64,000 bases of DNA, taken from Erysipelothrix urinaevulpis (lineage in GTDB: Bacteria > Bacillota_I > Bacilli_A > Erysipelotrichales > Erysipelotrichaceae). The notes under the pieces are model-generated. The model saw only the letters and a list, made by a program, of their open reading frames with translations, searched no databases and was not told where the DNA came from. Positions 9,644-20,523 of this stretch are shown one piece after another. Position numbers and translations under genes: made by a program. Position 1 is the stretch's first letter. The number at the start of each line of letters is the position of its first letter. The stretch lies in contig NZ_WTTB01000003.1 in NCBI RefSeq assembly GCF_009828835.1, positions 223,304-287,303 of the forward strand, in the 5' to 3' direction.

Positions 9644-9690
9644 AAAAACTGAGTGCTGCCTCCTAATTTGGAGTCTGTACTCAGTTTTTT
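9643..9690. terminator. Bidirectional terminator
   Basis: 12-bp perfect arms (9643-9654, 9679-9690) with A-run on one side and T-run on the other; inner bases CCTCCTAATTTGGAG extend the hairpin. It lies between convergent units: the 8720 gene and the lac operon ending in the EamA gene. Confidence 0.88.
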
Positions 9691-9695
9691 AAAGT

Positions 9696-10556
9696 TTACA
9701 CATTACTTTTTTTACTTGAACTCATAACAACTGCTAGCATCAATAATCCCATACTAATTCCAGATTTAACTGTAATTTTTTCACCCAGTAAAATTATCCC
9801 AAATAAGGTTGCGAAAAGCGCTTCTGTTGATAATACGACTGACAAAGCTGTTGGTGATAATGTTTTACTAGCAAATAATTGCAGTAAGTACGCAATCAGC
9901 GTTGAAAAAATGACTAAATACCCAATGGATACAACGGAACTAAGATTTAAAGTGGCTAGAAATGAATAATCATCAATAATTAGTGAGGCAACAAGTGAAA
10001 TCATCCCTGCGACCACCATTTGCATAAATGTTGTTAGTAGCGTACCAACATCCTTGGCTTTGCTTGAAAAAACCACATGTAATGCAAAGAATACTGCACC
10101 AATTAATGAATATAAATCCCCCATATTAAAGCTAAGATTCACACTACTCATTGTTAATAATGCAACTCCAAGCAAGGCTAAAAGACTCGCTAAATAGTCT
10201 TTTCTATCCGTTTTTGTTTTAAGAATCACACTGGCTATAAATGGTGTAAATACAACATTCAAAGCTGTTAAAAAGGAATTGTTTGATACAGTTGTAGCTG
10301 CATTACCAATCGTTTGAAAATAAAATGCTAAGAACAAAAATATTCCTAAGGGCGCAGTTTTTATCAACTCATCCTTGTGTGCTTTCAGTATTGTCTTATA
10401 ACCAAAAATAAATAAAACAATTGCAGAAAGTGTAAACCGTATGGCAAGGGTTGCCATCGCTGGAATTTGTTCTAAAGCATAGGAGGTGGCTACAAAGCCA
10501 CCTCCCCAAATCATTGCAGCTAAAAATATACTTAGATATGCTTTCTTTTTTAACAT
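9696..10556 (-). CDS. EamA-family DMT transporter
   Basis: 286 residues with about ten hydrophobic segments arranged as two EamA repeats, e.g. MIWGGGFVATSYAL in the first and a matching IGAVFFALHVVFSSKA segment in the second. Drug/metabolite transporters export or import small metabolites; substrate cannot be told from sequence. It is the last gene of the lactose operon: its ATG overlaps the stop codon of the GatZ-like gene (TAATG), indicating translational coupling. Its placement suggests export or uptake of a metabolite linked to galactose or tagatose metabolism, which is inference. Confidence 0.88.
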   Translation of the reverse strand: MLKKKAYLSIFLAAMIWGGGFVATSYALEQIPAMATLAIRFTLSAIVLFIFGYKTILKAHKDELIKTAPLGIFLFLAFYFQTIGNAATTVSNNSFLTALNVVFTPFIASVILKTKTDRKDYLASLLALLGVALLTMSSVNLSFNMGDLYSLIGAVFFALHVVFSSKAKDVGTLLTTFMQMVVAGMISLVASLIIDDYSFLATLNLSSVVSIGYLVIFSTLIAYLLQLFASKTLSPTALSVVLSTEALFATLFGIILLGEKITVKSGISMGLLMLAVVMSSSKKSNV

Positions 10557-11854
10557 TATAAGGACAACTCTTTGATATTTGTTGCAAAGACATAATCATC
10601 AAGGTAAACATTGATATAGTCTTTAATTAACTCATTAACATTATTTTTTACTTTTCCTTCTTTAACGTTTCTATACTGAATTGGCAAGTATTGTGAGAGA
10701 AGATTAAGTGGAATTTCTTGATTTGAAAGATTACTCTCAAGTTTACTAATTGCTTCAGAAACTGCAGGTTGTGGAAGGTAATAGCGAGCACGATCACTAA
10801 AACTAAATTTACGTTTTCGTGCTTGTTCCTCTTCTGTACCATGGTAGTATTTTTGCCAGTTTTCTGGTGACTCAATCATCGTATTTTCTAAAACGTCAAT
10901 AAACTTCGAAGAGTCTTTCACTAAATTATCTTCAATGTGGCTTAAAGCAAATAAAGCTTCACGATAGGCAAGTGTTAATGCTGGTCCTACTTTTAAAATA
11001 TTAATGCCATCTTCTACCATATTCTTCAGTAACATCGGTGTTTGATAATCCGTTGAATGTCCCTCAAACACAATATTAGGATAGTTGGATTTCAAGTGAT
11101 CAACTAGCTCTTTTGCTTTTTCACGATTATAGAAATCAATGTTTTCATCACCAAATTCTACTCCAGGTTGAACAACAATTGCAATGATATCATCAAACAT
11201 ATCGTCTAAATTGGCTTCAGAAAACTTAGTCTTAAATACATTATATGTTGTGTCTAGATCATCAACTGATGTGACAACCATTTCTTCAATTTCTTGAGAT
11301 CCTCCTGGAATTGGTACTTCTGAACCAATGATGTAAACTGGAGGTATTGCATCGATATTTTCTTTTTGTAAATCCGAAAATGCTTTTTTACATGATTGGG
11401 CTAAACGTACAGTACGATTAGCAATTATTTCATCGCTTAGTTTCGAATTTTTATCATCATTCGCAACTTTCATGGACGTATCTAAATGAATCTTAGTAAA
11501 ACCTGCATAGACATAATCATAAACAAGTTGTTCTGCATTTTTCATGGCTTCATCTTCATCTAAATTAACCCATGTCAATGGTCCTAAGTGATCACCACCT
11601 AATATAATTTTATCGTGTGGGAAGTCTACTTTATCTGCAAGTTCATAAACAAAGTTTCTAAAATCCAAAGGCTTCATGCCTGTGTAACCACCAAATTGAT
11701 TTACTTGATTGGCAGTCGCTTCAATCACAGCAACACTGTTGTCTTTTTTAGAACGTTCAAGAACCGCTTCAATAACTGTTGAATTTGCCGTACATGCTGA
11801 GTATATTCCTATTGCTTTTTTATTGTTTAATTTCTTTAATTGATTTTCCATCAT
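10556..11854 (-). CDS. GatZ/KbaZ-family tagatose-phosphate protein (lac operon copy)
   Basis: 432 residues, close to E. coli KbaZ/GatZ in length and along its whole sequence. Seen: NQVDQFGG-type motif (ATANQVNQFGGYTGMKP), LGGDHLGP, HLDTSM, GSEVPIPGG, FEGHSTDYQTP and KVGPALTLAYREALF. KbaZ and GatZ are described as non-catalytic subunits of class II tagatose-1,6-bisphosphate aldolase; relatives are known as tagatose-6-phosphate 4-epimerases. No KbaY/GatY, LacC or LacD is visible here, so a direct epimerase role converting tagatose 6-phosphate to fructose 6-phosphate is attractive but inferred. Start is ATG at 11854, overlapping the lacB stop (TAATG). A second paralogue lies at 23647-24945. Confidence 0.88.
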   Translation of the reverse strand: MMENQLKKLNNKKAIGIYSACTANSTVIEAVLERSKKDNSVAVIEATANQVNQFGGYTGMKPLDFRNFVYELADKVDFPHDKIILGGDHLGPLTWVNLDEDEAMKNAEQLVYDYVYAGFTKIHLDTSMKVANDDKNSKLSDEIIANRTVRLAQSCKKAFSDLQKENIDAIPPVYIIGSEVPIPGGSQEIEEMVVTSVDDLDTTYNVFKTKFSEANLDDMFDDIIAIVVQPGVEFGDENIDFYNREKAKELVDHLKSNYPNIVFEGHSTDYQTPMLLKNMVEDGINILKVGPALTLAYREALFALSHIEDNLVKDSSKFIDVLENTMIESPENWQKYYHGTEEEQARKRKFSFSDRARYYLPQPAVSEAISKLESNLSNQEIPLNLLSQYLPIQYRNVKEGKVKNNVNELIKDYINVYLDDYVFATNIKELSL

Positions 11855-12369
11855 TAATCTACATAACACCCTTTCTCCCAATCATCCAAGAATTTATCAA
11901 ATGTATCTTCATAAAATTTGTATGTTTTTTGATCAATTAAGCGATCAATTTCCTCAACTTTTTTAACATTGTCCACACTTGCATCAAATTCTGTTGTTAG
12001 GAATGTTTCTACAATATCTTCAATGAGCCCAAATCCTGCAATTCTGCCGCCAAATCCAATAATATTTGCATTATAAGTTTCTCGTGCATCTTTTGCAGTT
12101 GCTACATCTCGTACAAGTGCTACACGTGTACCATAAACTTTTTGTGCAGCGTTGGTAATTCCAACACCTGTTCCACATAATACAATTCCTTTATCAACAA
12201 CGCCTTGAGAGACTAATTCTCCAACCCTTTTTCCATAGATTGGATAATGAGTCCGAACATTATCATATGTTCCACAATCAATTACATCATGTCCTTGATT
12301 AATTAATTGATCCCTTAACCGATCTTTAACATCTGTGACAATATGGTCACAACCAATCGCTATTCTCAT
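11854..12369 (-). CDS. lacB: Galactose-6-phosphate isomerase subunit LacB
   Basis: 171 residues, exactly the usual LacB length. With LacA it isomerises galactose 6-phosphate to tagatose 6-phosphate in the cytoplasm. RpiB/LacAB-fold motifs are visible: IAIGCDHIVTD at the N-terminus, the GTYDNVRTHYPIYG segment, the CGTGVGITNAAQK loop and ANIIGFGGRI; the C-terminus ends in a KFLDDWEKG helix as in other LacB proteins. Its start overlaps the lacA stop by four bases (ATGA) and its stop overlaps the start of the GatZ-like gene, so the three products are probably made in fixed ratio. Confidence 0.95.
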   Translation of the reverse strand: MRIAIGCDHIVTDVKDRLRDQLINQGHDVIDCGTYDNVRTHYPIYGKRVGELVSQGVVDKGIVLCGTGVGITNAAQKVYGTRVALVRDVATAKDARETYNANIIGFGGRIAGFGLIEDIVETFLTTEFDASVDNVKKVEEIDRLIDQKTYKFYEDTFDKFLDDWEKGCYVD

Positions 12370-12800
12370 AAGTTTGGCTCCTCTAACATGGAATCAAGCA
12401 TATCAACACGTATTTGATGTCTTCCGCCTGCGTAATCATGTGTTACAAAACGATTCACAATACCACGCATTACATCATTACCAATAATATCTTGTCCTAA
12501 AGTTATAATATTGGTATTGTTGTGATCACGTGTCATCAATGCTGATTGTTCATCATTGAGTTGTGCACAAATAATGCCTTTGTATTTACCTGCGACCATA
12601 AATGGACCATTGCCCGTGCCATCCACTACAATTCCAAATGCGTTATCTTCTAGTACTTTTTTCACAACATTTTGTGTTGCGGAAATGGTATTTGCATCCT
12701 TTTTTGTTAAATCTTCATACGCAACATCTAATTCATCAAGATAAAGAAGCACGTTATTTTTTAATTCTAATCCGTCTGGTGTTGCTGAAATATATATCAT
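12366..12800 (-). CDS. lacA: Galactose-6-phosphate isomerase subunit LacA
   Basis: 144 residues, the LacA length. Partner of LacB in converting galactose 6-phosphate to tagatose 6-phosphate. It keeps the RpiB-like fold outline (VDGTGNGPFMVAGKYKGI, ARLNDE-like segment, NIITLGQDIIG), with the substrate loop less canonical than in LacB, as is usual for LacA. ATG follows GGAGGT with good spacing. It lies 17 bases after the GH1 gene and overlaps lacB by four bases. Confidence 0.93.
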   Translation of the reverse strand: MIYISATPDGLELKNNVLLYLDELDVAYEDLTKKDANTISATQNVVKKVLEDNAFGIVVDGTGNGPFMVAGKYKGIICAQLNDEQSALMTRDHNNTNIITLGQDIIGNDVMRGIVNRFVTHDYAGGRHQIRVDMLDSMLEEPNL

Positions 12801-12816
12801 ATGTACCTCCTAAAAA

Positions 12817-15926
<3,110 letters not shown>

Positions 15927-15935
15927 TTTCTTCTC

Positions 15936-16247
15936 CTATTCACTGATTTTTTTAACTAAAATCACTTCAATAACATCACGCAATAATACAGTTCCCATGA
16001 GATGGTCTTGCCCATGCACCATTGTCAGGCTGTAAGGAAGATCAATCCCCTGAGCTTCCTTTGCAAGCATATCCATCTGAGTTTGGTGAGCATCTCTTAT
16101 TAATTCTTGTGCTTCATCAAACAATACTTTAGCACTTTCATAATTTTCATCTAAAATATGATTCAGTGCTACCATTAATTTAGATTTTGCTTCTCCTGCA
16201 TAAGCAACTATCTCAAACCCTAACATTTGAACATCCGTTTTATCCAT
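15936..16247 (-). CDS. lacF: Lactose PTS EIIA component LacF
   Basis: 103 residues, the usual LacF length, from ATG at 16247 with a GGAGGGA site. A longer in-frame reading to 16313 would run into the palindrome and promoter and is rejected. Seen: the helical-bundle pattern AYAGEAKSKLMVALN and the active-site segment MVHGQDHLMG, in which the first His accepts phosphate from HPr. First gene of the lac structural operon; a promoter, a CcpA site and a large palindrome lie directly upstream. Confidence 0.95.
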   Translation of the reverse strand: MDKTDVQMLGFEIVAYAGEAKSKLMVALNHILDENYESAKVLFDEAQELIRDAHQTQMDMLAKEAQGIDLPYSLTMVHGQDHLMGTVLLRDVIEVILVKKISE

Positions 16248-16259
16248 TAAATCCCTCCT

Positions 16260-16273
16260 TGATAGCGGTTGCA
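16260..16273 (-). promoter_or_regulatory. cre site (CcpA) at the lac transcription start
   Basis: TGATAGCGGTTGCA matches the cre consensus TGWNANCGNTNWCA at all but one position. It begins about six bases downstream of the -10 box, so CcpA bound here would block initiation when preferred sugars are present. Confidence 0.72.
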
Positions 16274-16278
16274 AATGA

Positions 16279-16307
16279 ATTGTAACACACGAACAAACAA
16301 AAAACAA
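16279..16307 (-). promoter_or_regulatory. Promoter of lacFE operon
   Basis: Minus-strand -35 TTGTTT (16302-16307), 17-base spacer, -10 TACAAT (16279-16284). The -35 box lies inside one arm of the palindrome at 16292-16343. Confidence 0.7.
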
Positions 16308-16343
16308 CACCAAATGTTCGTTTGGTGTTGTTTTTTGTTTGTT
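16292..16343. terminator. 23-bp perfect palindrome: lacR terminator and probable lac operator
   Basis: Arms 16292-16314 and 16321-16343 are perfectly complementary over 23 bases, with loop TGTTCG. It follows the lacR stop by 11 bases and has A- and T-rich outer arms, so it can end lacR transcription. One arm contains the lacF -35 box, and the loop plus flank carry TGTTCG/CGAACA like the repeats before lacR, so it may also be an operator. Confidence 0.8.
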
Positions 16344-16354
16344 ATTCGAACATT

Positions 16355-17116
16355 TTATAACACTTTAATGTTCTTTTCATAACGTTTAAGCACATTTTGA
16401 TCTGTTTGACTATCTGTTATTAAATAATCACAATCACTTAAATTGTAGAAGTGATAAAAGTCAACTTGATCTAATTTTGTATTATCTGCAACAATATATT
16501 TAATTGTTGCATTATTTAAGATCTTTTGCTGAGTTATACCCTCTTCCTCATTGTAGTTCATTATGACATCATCATCAATAGCGTTAACCCCAATAAATGC
16601 TTTATGAACACGAAGGTTCTCGAGTGATTCATTGGCTAACGTTCCCACAAATGAGCTCGTTCGTTCTCGAAAGGTTCCTCCAATTAAGATTAGACCTTTA
16701 TTTTTTTGAGCTTTAAGCTTCATGAAGAGTGCCAGAGAGTTTGTAATAACTTTCAATGTTTTTTCTTCAATCAATTCAGAGACTAATTCAATTGTTGTTC
16801 CTGCACCTAAGAAAATTAATTCATCATTTTCAATTTGTGCTGCAATTTTACGAGCAATTTCATGTTTCAATTCTATATTCATTGACATTTTATGATCATG
16901 ACTTAATTCACTATACACTAATTCTGATTTACGATTGTTGGTTATTTTAGACGCTCCACCATGTAATCTTTTAATGAGGCCTTGTTTTTCAAGTTCGATA
17001 AGATCTCTTCTGACAGTCATTTCTGAAACTTTATATGTTTCACTTAAATCTTGTACTGTTACCATTTTATTCTTTTCAATCTGTTTTAGAATAAGGTCTT
17101 GTCTTTTATTCTTCAT
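16355..17116 (-). CDS. DeoR-family repressor, LacR-like
   Basis: 253 residues from ATG at 17116 (GGAGG seven bases upstream); a longer reading to 17155 is unlikely. The N-terminal DeoR helix-turn-helix (RQDLILKQIEKNKMVTVQDL, then SEMTVRRDLIELEKQGLIKR) is followed by the sugar-phosphate sensor domain with LGAGTTIELV, VITNSLALF, LIGGTFRER and VGVNA-type motifs. By position it should repress the lac operon and respond to tagatose 6-phosphate or a related ester, as LacR does. Four AACAT elements spaced 10, 10 and 12 bases lie at 17151-17187, just before its start, suggesting autoregulation. Confidence 0.9.
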   Translation of the reverse strand: MKNKRQDLILKQIEKNKMVTVQDLSETYKVSEMTVRRDLIELEKQGLIKRLHGGASKITNNRKSELVYSELSHDHKMSMNIELKHEIARKIAAQIENDELIFLGAGTTIELVSELIEEKTLKVITNSLALFMKLKAQKNKGLILIGGTFRERTSSFVGTLANESLENLRVHKAFIGVNAIDDDVIMNYNEEEGITQQKILNNATIKYIVADNTKLDQVDFYHFYNLSDCDYLITDSQTDQNVLKRYEKNIKVL

Positions 17117-17150
17117 AATATCCTCCACCATTAACTTTATCACATATTCA

Positions 17151-17191
17151 AACATCTAACAACATTTTTGAACATCAACTCGAACATTATA
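17151..17191 (-). promoter_or_regulatory. Phased AACAT repeats and -10 box before lacR
   Basis: AACAT occurs at 17151, 17161, 17171 and 17183, one helical turn apart; read on the minus strand these are TGTT elements inside TGTTCGA/TGTTCAA/TGTTTGA. A perfect -10 TATAAT (plus-strand ATTATA at 17186-17191) overlaps the outermost copy. The same TGTTCGA word appears at the lacF palindrome. Probable binding sites of the adjacent DeoR-type regulator. Confidence 0.6.
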
Positions 17192-17330
17192 GATGCTAAA
17201 GGGGTCTTATATCTTAATTATTTTTATGAATCTAGCTCTATCTTCTTCAAAGAACTTACGTCTAAACCATGCTTTAACCAAATTCGATCAAATTCGTACA
17301 ATTAATGCTTATCTTTTATTTTTACTATGA

Positions 17331-17336
17331 TATAAT
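17331..17336 (+). promoter_or_regulatory. Extended -10 promoter for 17363 gene
   Basis: TGATATAAT gives a TGn-extended -10 box 27 bases before the ATG. No convincing -35 hexamer. Confidence 0.5.
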
Positions 17337-17362
17337 TATTTGTATATTGAAAGGGGATTCAC

Positions 17363-18064
17363 ATGTCAAATCTTACACATTTATTTGATATTTATAAGGA
17401 TAAGAATCATAAGGATTATTTATTCGCCAAAAAAATAATTCATAAAATTCTTTTTTTTGGTTTAGCAACATGTTTTTGGATATTTATAGTAATAAAAGAG
17501 TATGTTTCTAATAACCCTGCAAAGCAGCTTTGGTTATTGTTTGGTTTATTTATTTTAGCGAAATTAGTCATTGAAGTCGTATTTTCTTTGAGTGTTATCA
17601 ACACGTATTCCGCTTTGATTGAGGATGAAAACGCAAGTAATTCTCGCTTAGCGAAATGGATGTCTAAACGTTTTTGGAAGTATTATAACAAAAAAACATA
17701 CGGTTGGAAGTTTATGGGGTCTTACAACACCAACAAGTCTTACACTGAAGGTGCTTATCGTGGAAAAAGAAATGCATCAATGGGTGATGATTTCATCGGA
17801 GCTTTCGGACCTGCTTTACGCATTACCAAAGCAACCTACGACCCGTTCTTCAAACGTAAATTTAAGTTTATGTTTGAAAACTTAGCAATCCTTATAAATA
17901 CACTAAATCACTACGCAGCACAACCCTTTATTCTACCTGAAGAATACAGTCTTCTTGATGATTTTAACCAATACAAGCAAGAAACATCAAACCAGGCTTA
18001 TTATGAGGGTCAAAGAGAATTTGATCGTGGTTACTATGACGCTCAAAATGATGACAACTATTAA
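17363..18064 (+). CDS. Uncharacterised membrane protein, 233 aa
   Basis: 233 residues. Two closely spaced hydrophobic segments at about 28-48 and 58-80 form a membrane hairpin; the remainder is a charged, aromatic-rich cytoplasmic domain with SYNTNKSYTEGAYRGKR in the middle and a Tyr/Asp-rich tail (EFDRGYYDAQNDDNY). Start ATG follows GAAAGGGG. It is a single-gene unit between the lac and Aga clusters with its own -10 box and terminator. I recognise no family and assign no function. Confidence 0.7.
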   Translation: MSNLTHLFDIYKDKNHKDYLFAKKIIHKILFFGLATCFWIFIVIKEYVSNNPAKQLWLLFGLFILAKLVIEVVFSLSVINTYSALIEDENASNSRLAKWMSKRFWKYYNKKTYGWKFMGSYNTNKSYTEGAYRGKRNASMGDDFIGAFGPALRITKATYDPFFKRKFKFMFENLAILINTLNHYAAQPFILPEEYSLLDDFNQYKQETSNQAYYEGQREFDRGYYDAQNDDNY

Positions 18065-18081
18065 GATGTAAGTTTAGATTT

Positions 18082-18120
18082 AAAATGCCAAGATTTCTCG
18101 AATTGAGATCTTGGCATTTT
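18082..18120. terminator. Terminator after 17363 gene
   Basis: 13-bp perfect arms (18082-18094, 18108-18120) with T-run on the plus strand; A-run on the other side lets it also serve the convergent IID gene. Confidence 0.85.
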
Positions 18121-18140
18121 TATTATATCGTTAGTGTGTA

Positions 18141-19058
18141 TTATTCTGCTTCTTCTGCTGGAAGTTTATACCACTCTACCAATGGTGTATAACCACCATC
18201 AAGTGCCTCTCCGTCTGCATCTAATGCGCCTGAATCAGCGGTCCATATTCCAAACGCTGTACCAGTTAAACCAATAACCAATAAGAGTACGATTGCTTTG
18301 GTTGGTGTCCAATTTTTCTTCTTAACTAAGAAGAATAGTAACAATGTAATCGCTAAAGGAATCAGTTGTGGTAAGATACCATCTAGAATTTTTTGGAAAT
18401 TAATGACAGCTCCTCCACCTTGGTCATAAATGACTCGAATTCCTGTTGCACCATAGTTTGAGACTAATGCCCCAACAATAAAGACCCCTAAGATACTTGC
18501 TGATCGGGTAAATTCTTTCGCATTATTGGTAAATAAATCAATGGCATTAATTCCTAATTCATATGATTTATGCATTAAGAAATAACGAATCGCAAATTGA
18601 GCTGCGTTAAAGATTAATAGGAATAATATTGGCCCTAAAATCTGACCTTGAATTGCCATATTGGCAGTTAGTCCTGCTGTAATTGGAACTAAAGTTAACC
18701 AGAATAAAGCATCTCCAATTCCACCTAAAGGTCCCATTGCAGCAACCCTTACCGCACGAATTGTTGGTATATCTGCTTTTTGTTGTTCCAATGACAAGAC
18801 GATACCCATTACGAATGTAACAAGGAATGGGTGAGTATTAAAGAACTCTAGGTTATGTTTCATTGAACGTGATAAATCTTCTTTATCAGTATGAATTTCC
18901 TCTAATCCAGGTAGGATTGAGTATAACCAACCACCGGCTTGCATTCTTTCATAGTTAAACGATGCTTGTAAGAATAATGATCGCCAAACCATTTTATTGA
19001 GTGCTGATTTACTAATATTTTTTGCAGGTGTTAGATTTTCATAATTATTATATTCCAT
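18141..19058 (-). CDS. PTS mannose/sorbose-family EIID component
   Basis: 305 residues from ATG at 19058 (GGAGGTG upstream; the longer reading to 19082 lacks this). EIID is the membrane subunit that works with EIIC to move the sugar. Seen: KMVWRSLFLQASFNYERMQ typical of EIID N-termini, MGPLGGIGDALFW, and C-terminal membrane segments. The C-terminus ends in an acidic tail. Start overlaps the EIIC stop by 11 bases. Last gene of the IIB-IIC-IID transcript; AgaS and its neighbours suggest an amino sugar such as galactosamine or GalNAc as substrate. Confidence 0.93.
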   Translation of the reverse strand: MEYNNYENLTPAKNISKSALNKMVWRSLFLQASFNYERMQAGGWLYSILPGLEEIHTDKEDLSRSMKHNLEFFNTHPFLVTFVMGIVLSLEQQKADIPTIRAVRVAAMGPLGGIGDALFWLTLVPITAGLTANMAIQGQILGPILFLLIFNAAQFAIRYFLMHKSYELGINAIDLFTNNAKEFTRSASILGVFIVGALVSNYGATGIRVIYDQGGGAVINFQKILDGILPQLIPLAITLLLFFLVKKKNWTPTKAIVLLLVIGLTGTAFGIWTADSGALDADGEALDGGYTPLVEWYKLPAEEAE

Positions 19059-19857
19059 CTTCGTCACCTCCAGTTGATTCAATAGACTTTATTTTTGTAT
19101 TCATTTGGAAATCATAAATTGCAATTGCTAAACCAATTAAAGCAATAATTAAGAGTGCTGAATCTTTCAAGGATCCAATTCCACCAACAATGGATGCGAA
19201 TGCAAATCCAAGTAAGAAGAATCCCCAAAGTTCACCAGACAACATAATTTTCATTAAAATAGCAAATCCAACATAACGCATCATGTTACCAGCAGCTGCT
19301 AATCCAGCCATAAACCAACTGTTATCTGCTGCCCATTGCATGATACTTGAACTCATTCCTGTACCGACCTTCATTCCAATCATGACGATAATTGCAAATA
19401 ATGTACCAATGATTAACATACCAAGATAATTTATTCGCTCAATCCCTTTAGGATCAGCATTCTCAGCTGCAAGATCTGCTCTTGCCATTAAAGGTGACAT
19501 TAATGTAAATGCAGTTGTAACGGCATACTGTCCAAGCAATGCGAATGGAACGGCTAGACCGACTGCAGCACTTGCATCAATACCTTGAATACTTATTGCA
19601 AACACTGTTGCCATGATTCCACCGATAACTGCGTTAGGTGGCTGTGCACCTCCAATAGGCATACTACCGATTTGAATCAGTTGATATGTACCCCCTACTG
19701 CTAAACCAATCCCAATATCTCCTAAGATCCAACCAACAATCGGGCCAAGCACAATAGGTTGATACAAGGACTCTAGAAAGCTAAATTGGTCAATTGCAGC
19801 AATAAAGGCGACGATAAATACTAATACATATTGTACTATTGTAAAGTCTGCTCCCAC
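19048..19857 (-). CDS. PTS mannose/sorbose-family EIIC component
   Basis: 269 residues, membrane permease subunit. Seen: IAAIDQFSFLESLYQPIVLGPIVGWILGD at the N-terminus split across the first segments, GGTYQLIQIGSMPIGGAQPPNA, and several further hydrophobic helices. The start codon is GTG at 19857, nine bases after a GGAGG site. It lies between the EIIB gene and EIID, overlapping the latter. Confidence 0.93.
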   Translation of the reverse strand: MGADFTIVQYVLVFIVAFIAAIDQFSFLESLYQPIVLGPIVGWILGDIGIGLAVGGTYQLIQIGSMPIGGAQPPNAVIGGIMATVFAISIQGIDASAAVGLAVPFALLGQYAVTTAFTLMSPLMARADLAAENADPKGIERINYLGMLIIGTLFAIIVMIGMKVGTGMSSSIMQWAADNSWFMAGLAAAGNMMRYVGFAILMKIMLSGELWGFFLLGFAFASIVGGIGSLKDSALLIIALIGLAIAIYDFQMNTKIKSIESTGGDEDGI

Positions 19858-19869
19858 TTTTTTTCCTCC

Positions 19870-20349
19870 TTATTCTTTCAAAATTTTATCTATGTTCTCT
19901 TTGGATTCGTTTGGTACTTTTTGAATTTCCAAAACGACACCCAGGTCATTCAATTTTTTAAATGCTTCGACATCCGCATCATCAACAGCGACAGTTTGTG
20001 CTACTTGTCTTTTTCCATTGGACATGTGCATATTTCCAATATTTACCTTTTTTATTGGAACACCACCCTCAACAAGTGTTAAGACATCTTGAGGGCTTTC
20101 ACAAATAATGAAAATTTTCTGCTTCGACGATGCTTTATGAATCGTTCCAATAGTCTTTTCTAAGGTCCAATAACGTGTTGTAGCATAACTTGGTGCTGCC
20201 ATATTCATAAGACCTTGTCTCATTTTATTTGTAGACACCTCATCATTTGCTACCAATAGTAAATTGGCTCCTACACTTGATGACCACTGAGTTGCAACTT
20301 GACCATGAATCAAACGATTGTCGATTCGAGTCAGAACAATATTTGGCAT
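19870..20349 (-). CDS. PTS mannose/sorbose-family EIIB component
   Basis: 159 residues, cytoplasmic. The N-terminus reads LTRIDNRLIHGQVATQW, in which the His before GQV is the phosphorylation site of this EIIB family; ANDEVSTNKMRQGLM follows. It passes phosphate from the EIIA (22045-22473) to the incoming sugar. First gene of a minus-strand IIB-IIC-IID transcript that diverges from the AraC-type regulator; a cre-like site lies in the shared upstream region. Confidence 0.93.
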   Translation of the reverse strand: MPNIVLTRIDNRLIHGQVATQWSSSVGANLLLVANDEVSTNKMRQGLMNMAAPSYATTRYWTLEKTIGTIHKASSKQKIFIICESPQDVLTLVEGGVPIKKVNIGNMHMSNGKRQVAQTVAVDDADVEAFKKLNDLGVVLEIQKVPNESKENIDKILKE

Positions 20350-20365
20350 ACAATACCTCCTCCTA

Positions 20366-20379
20366 TGTAAGCGCTTAAT
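20366..20379 (-). promoter_or_regulatory. cre-like site upstream of PTS EIIB gene
   Basis: TGTAAGCGCTTAAT matches the cre consensus at 12 of 14 positions and has the palindromic core AAGCGCTT. It lies 17 bases upstream of the EIIB start codon. Confidence 0.5.
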
Positions 20380-20523
20380 CTTTGTACATTCTAATTATGA
20401 CATAGTTTCACATAAATTAATTTACACTATTCATTTGCATGTTTGCACTTTTGACCAAGAAAATATTAAAACTTTGTAAATTCGCAAAGAACGTATATAC
20501 TTAATTAAAGGGGGATGCATAAA

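Noticed and set aside
16248..16313. N-terminal extension of LacF
   Set aside because: It would translate through the promoter, cre site and palindrome; the ATG at 16247 has a strong ribosome site and gives the usual LacF length.
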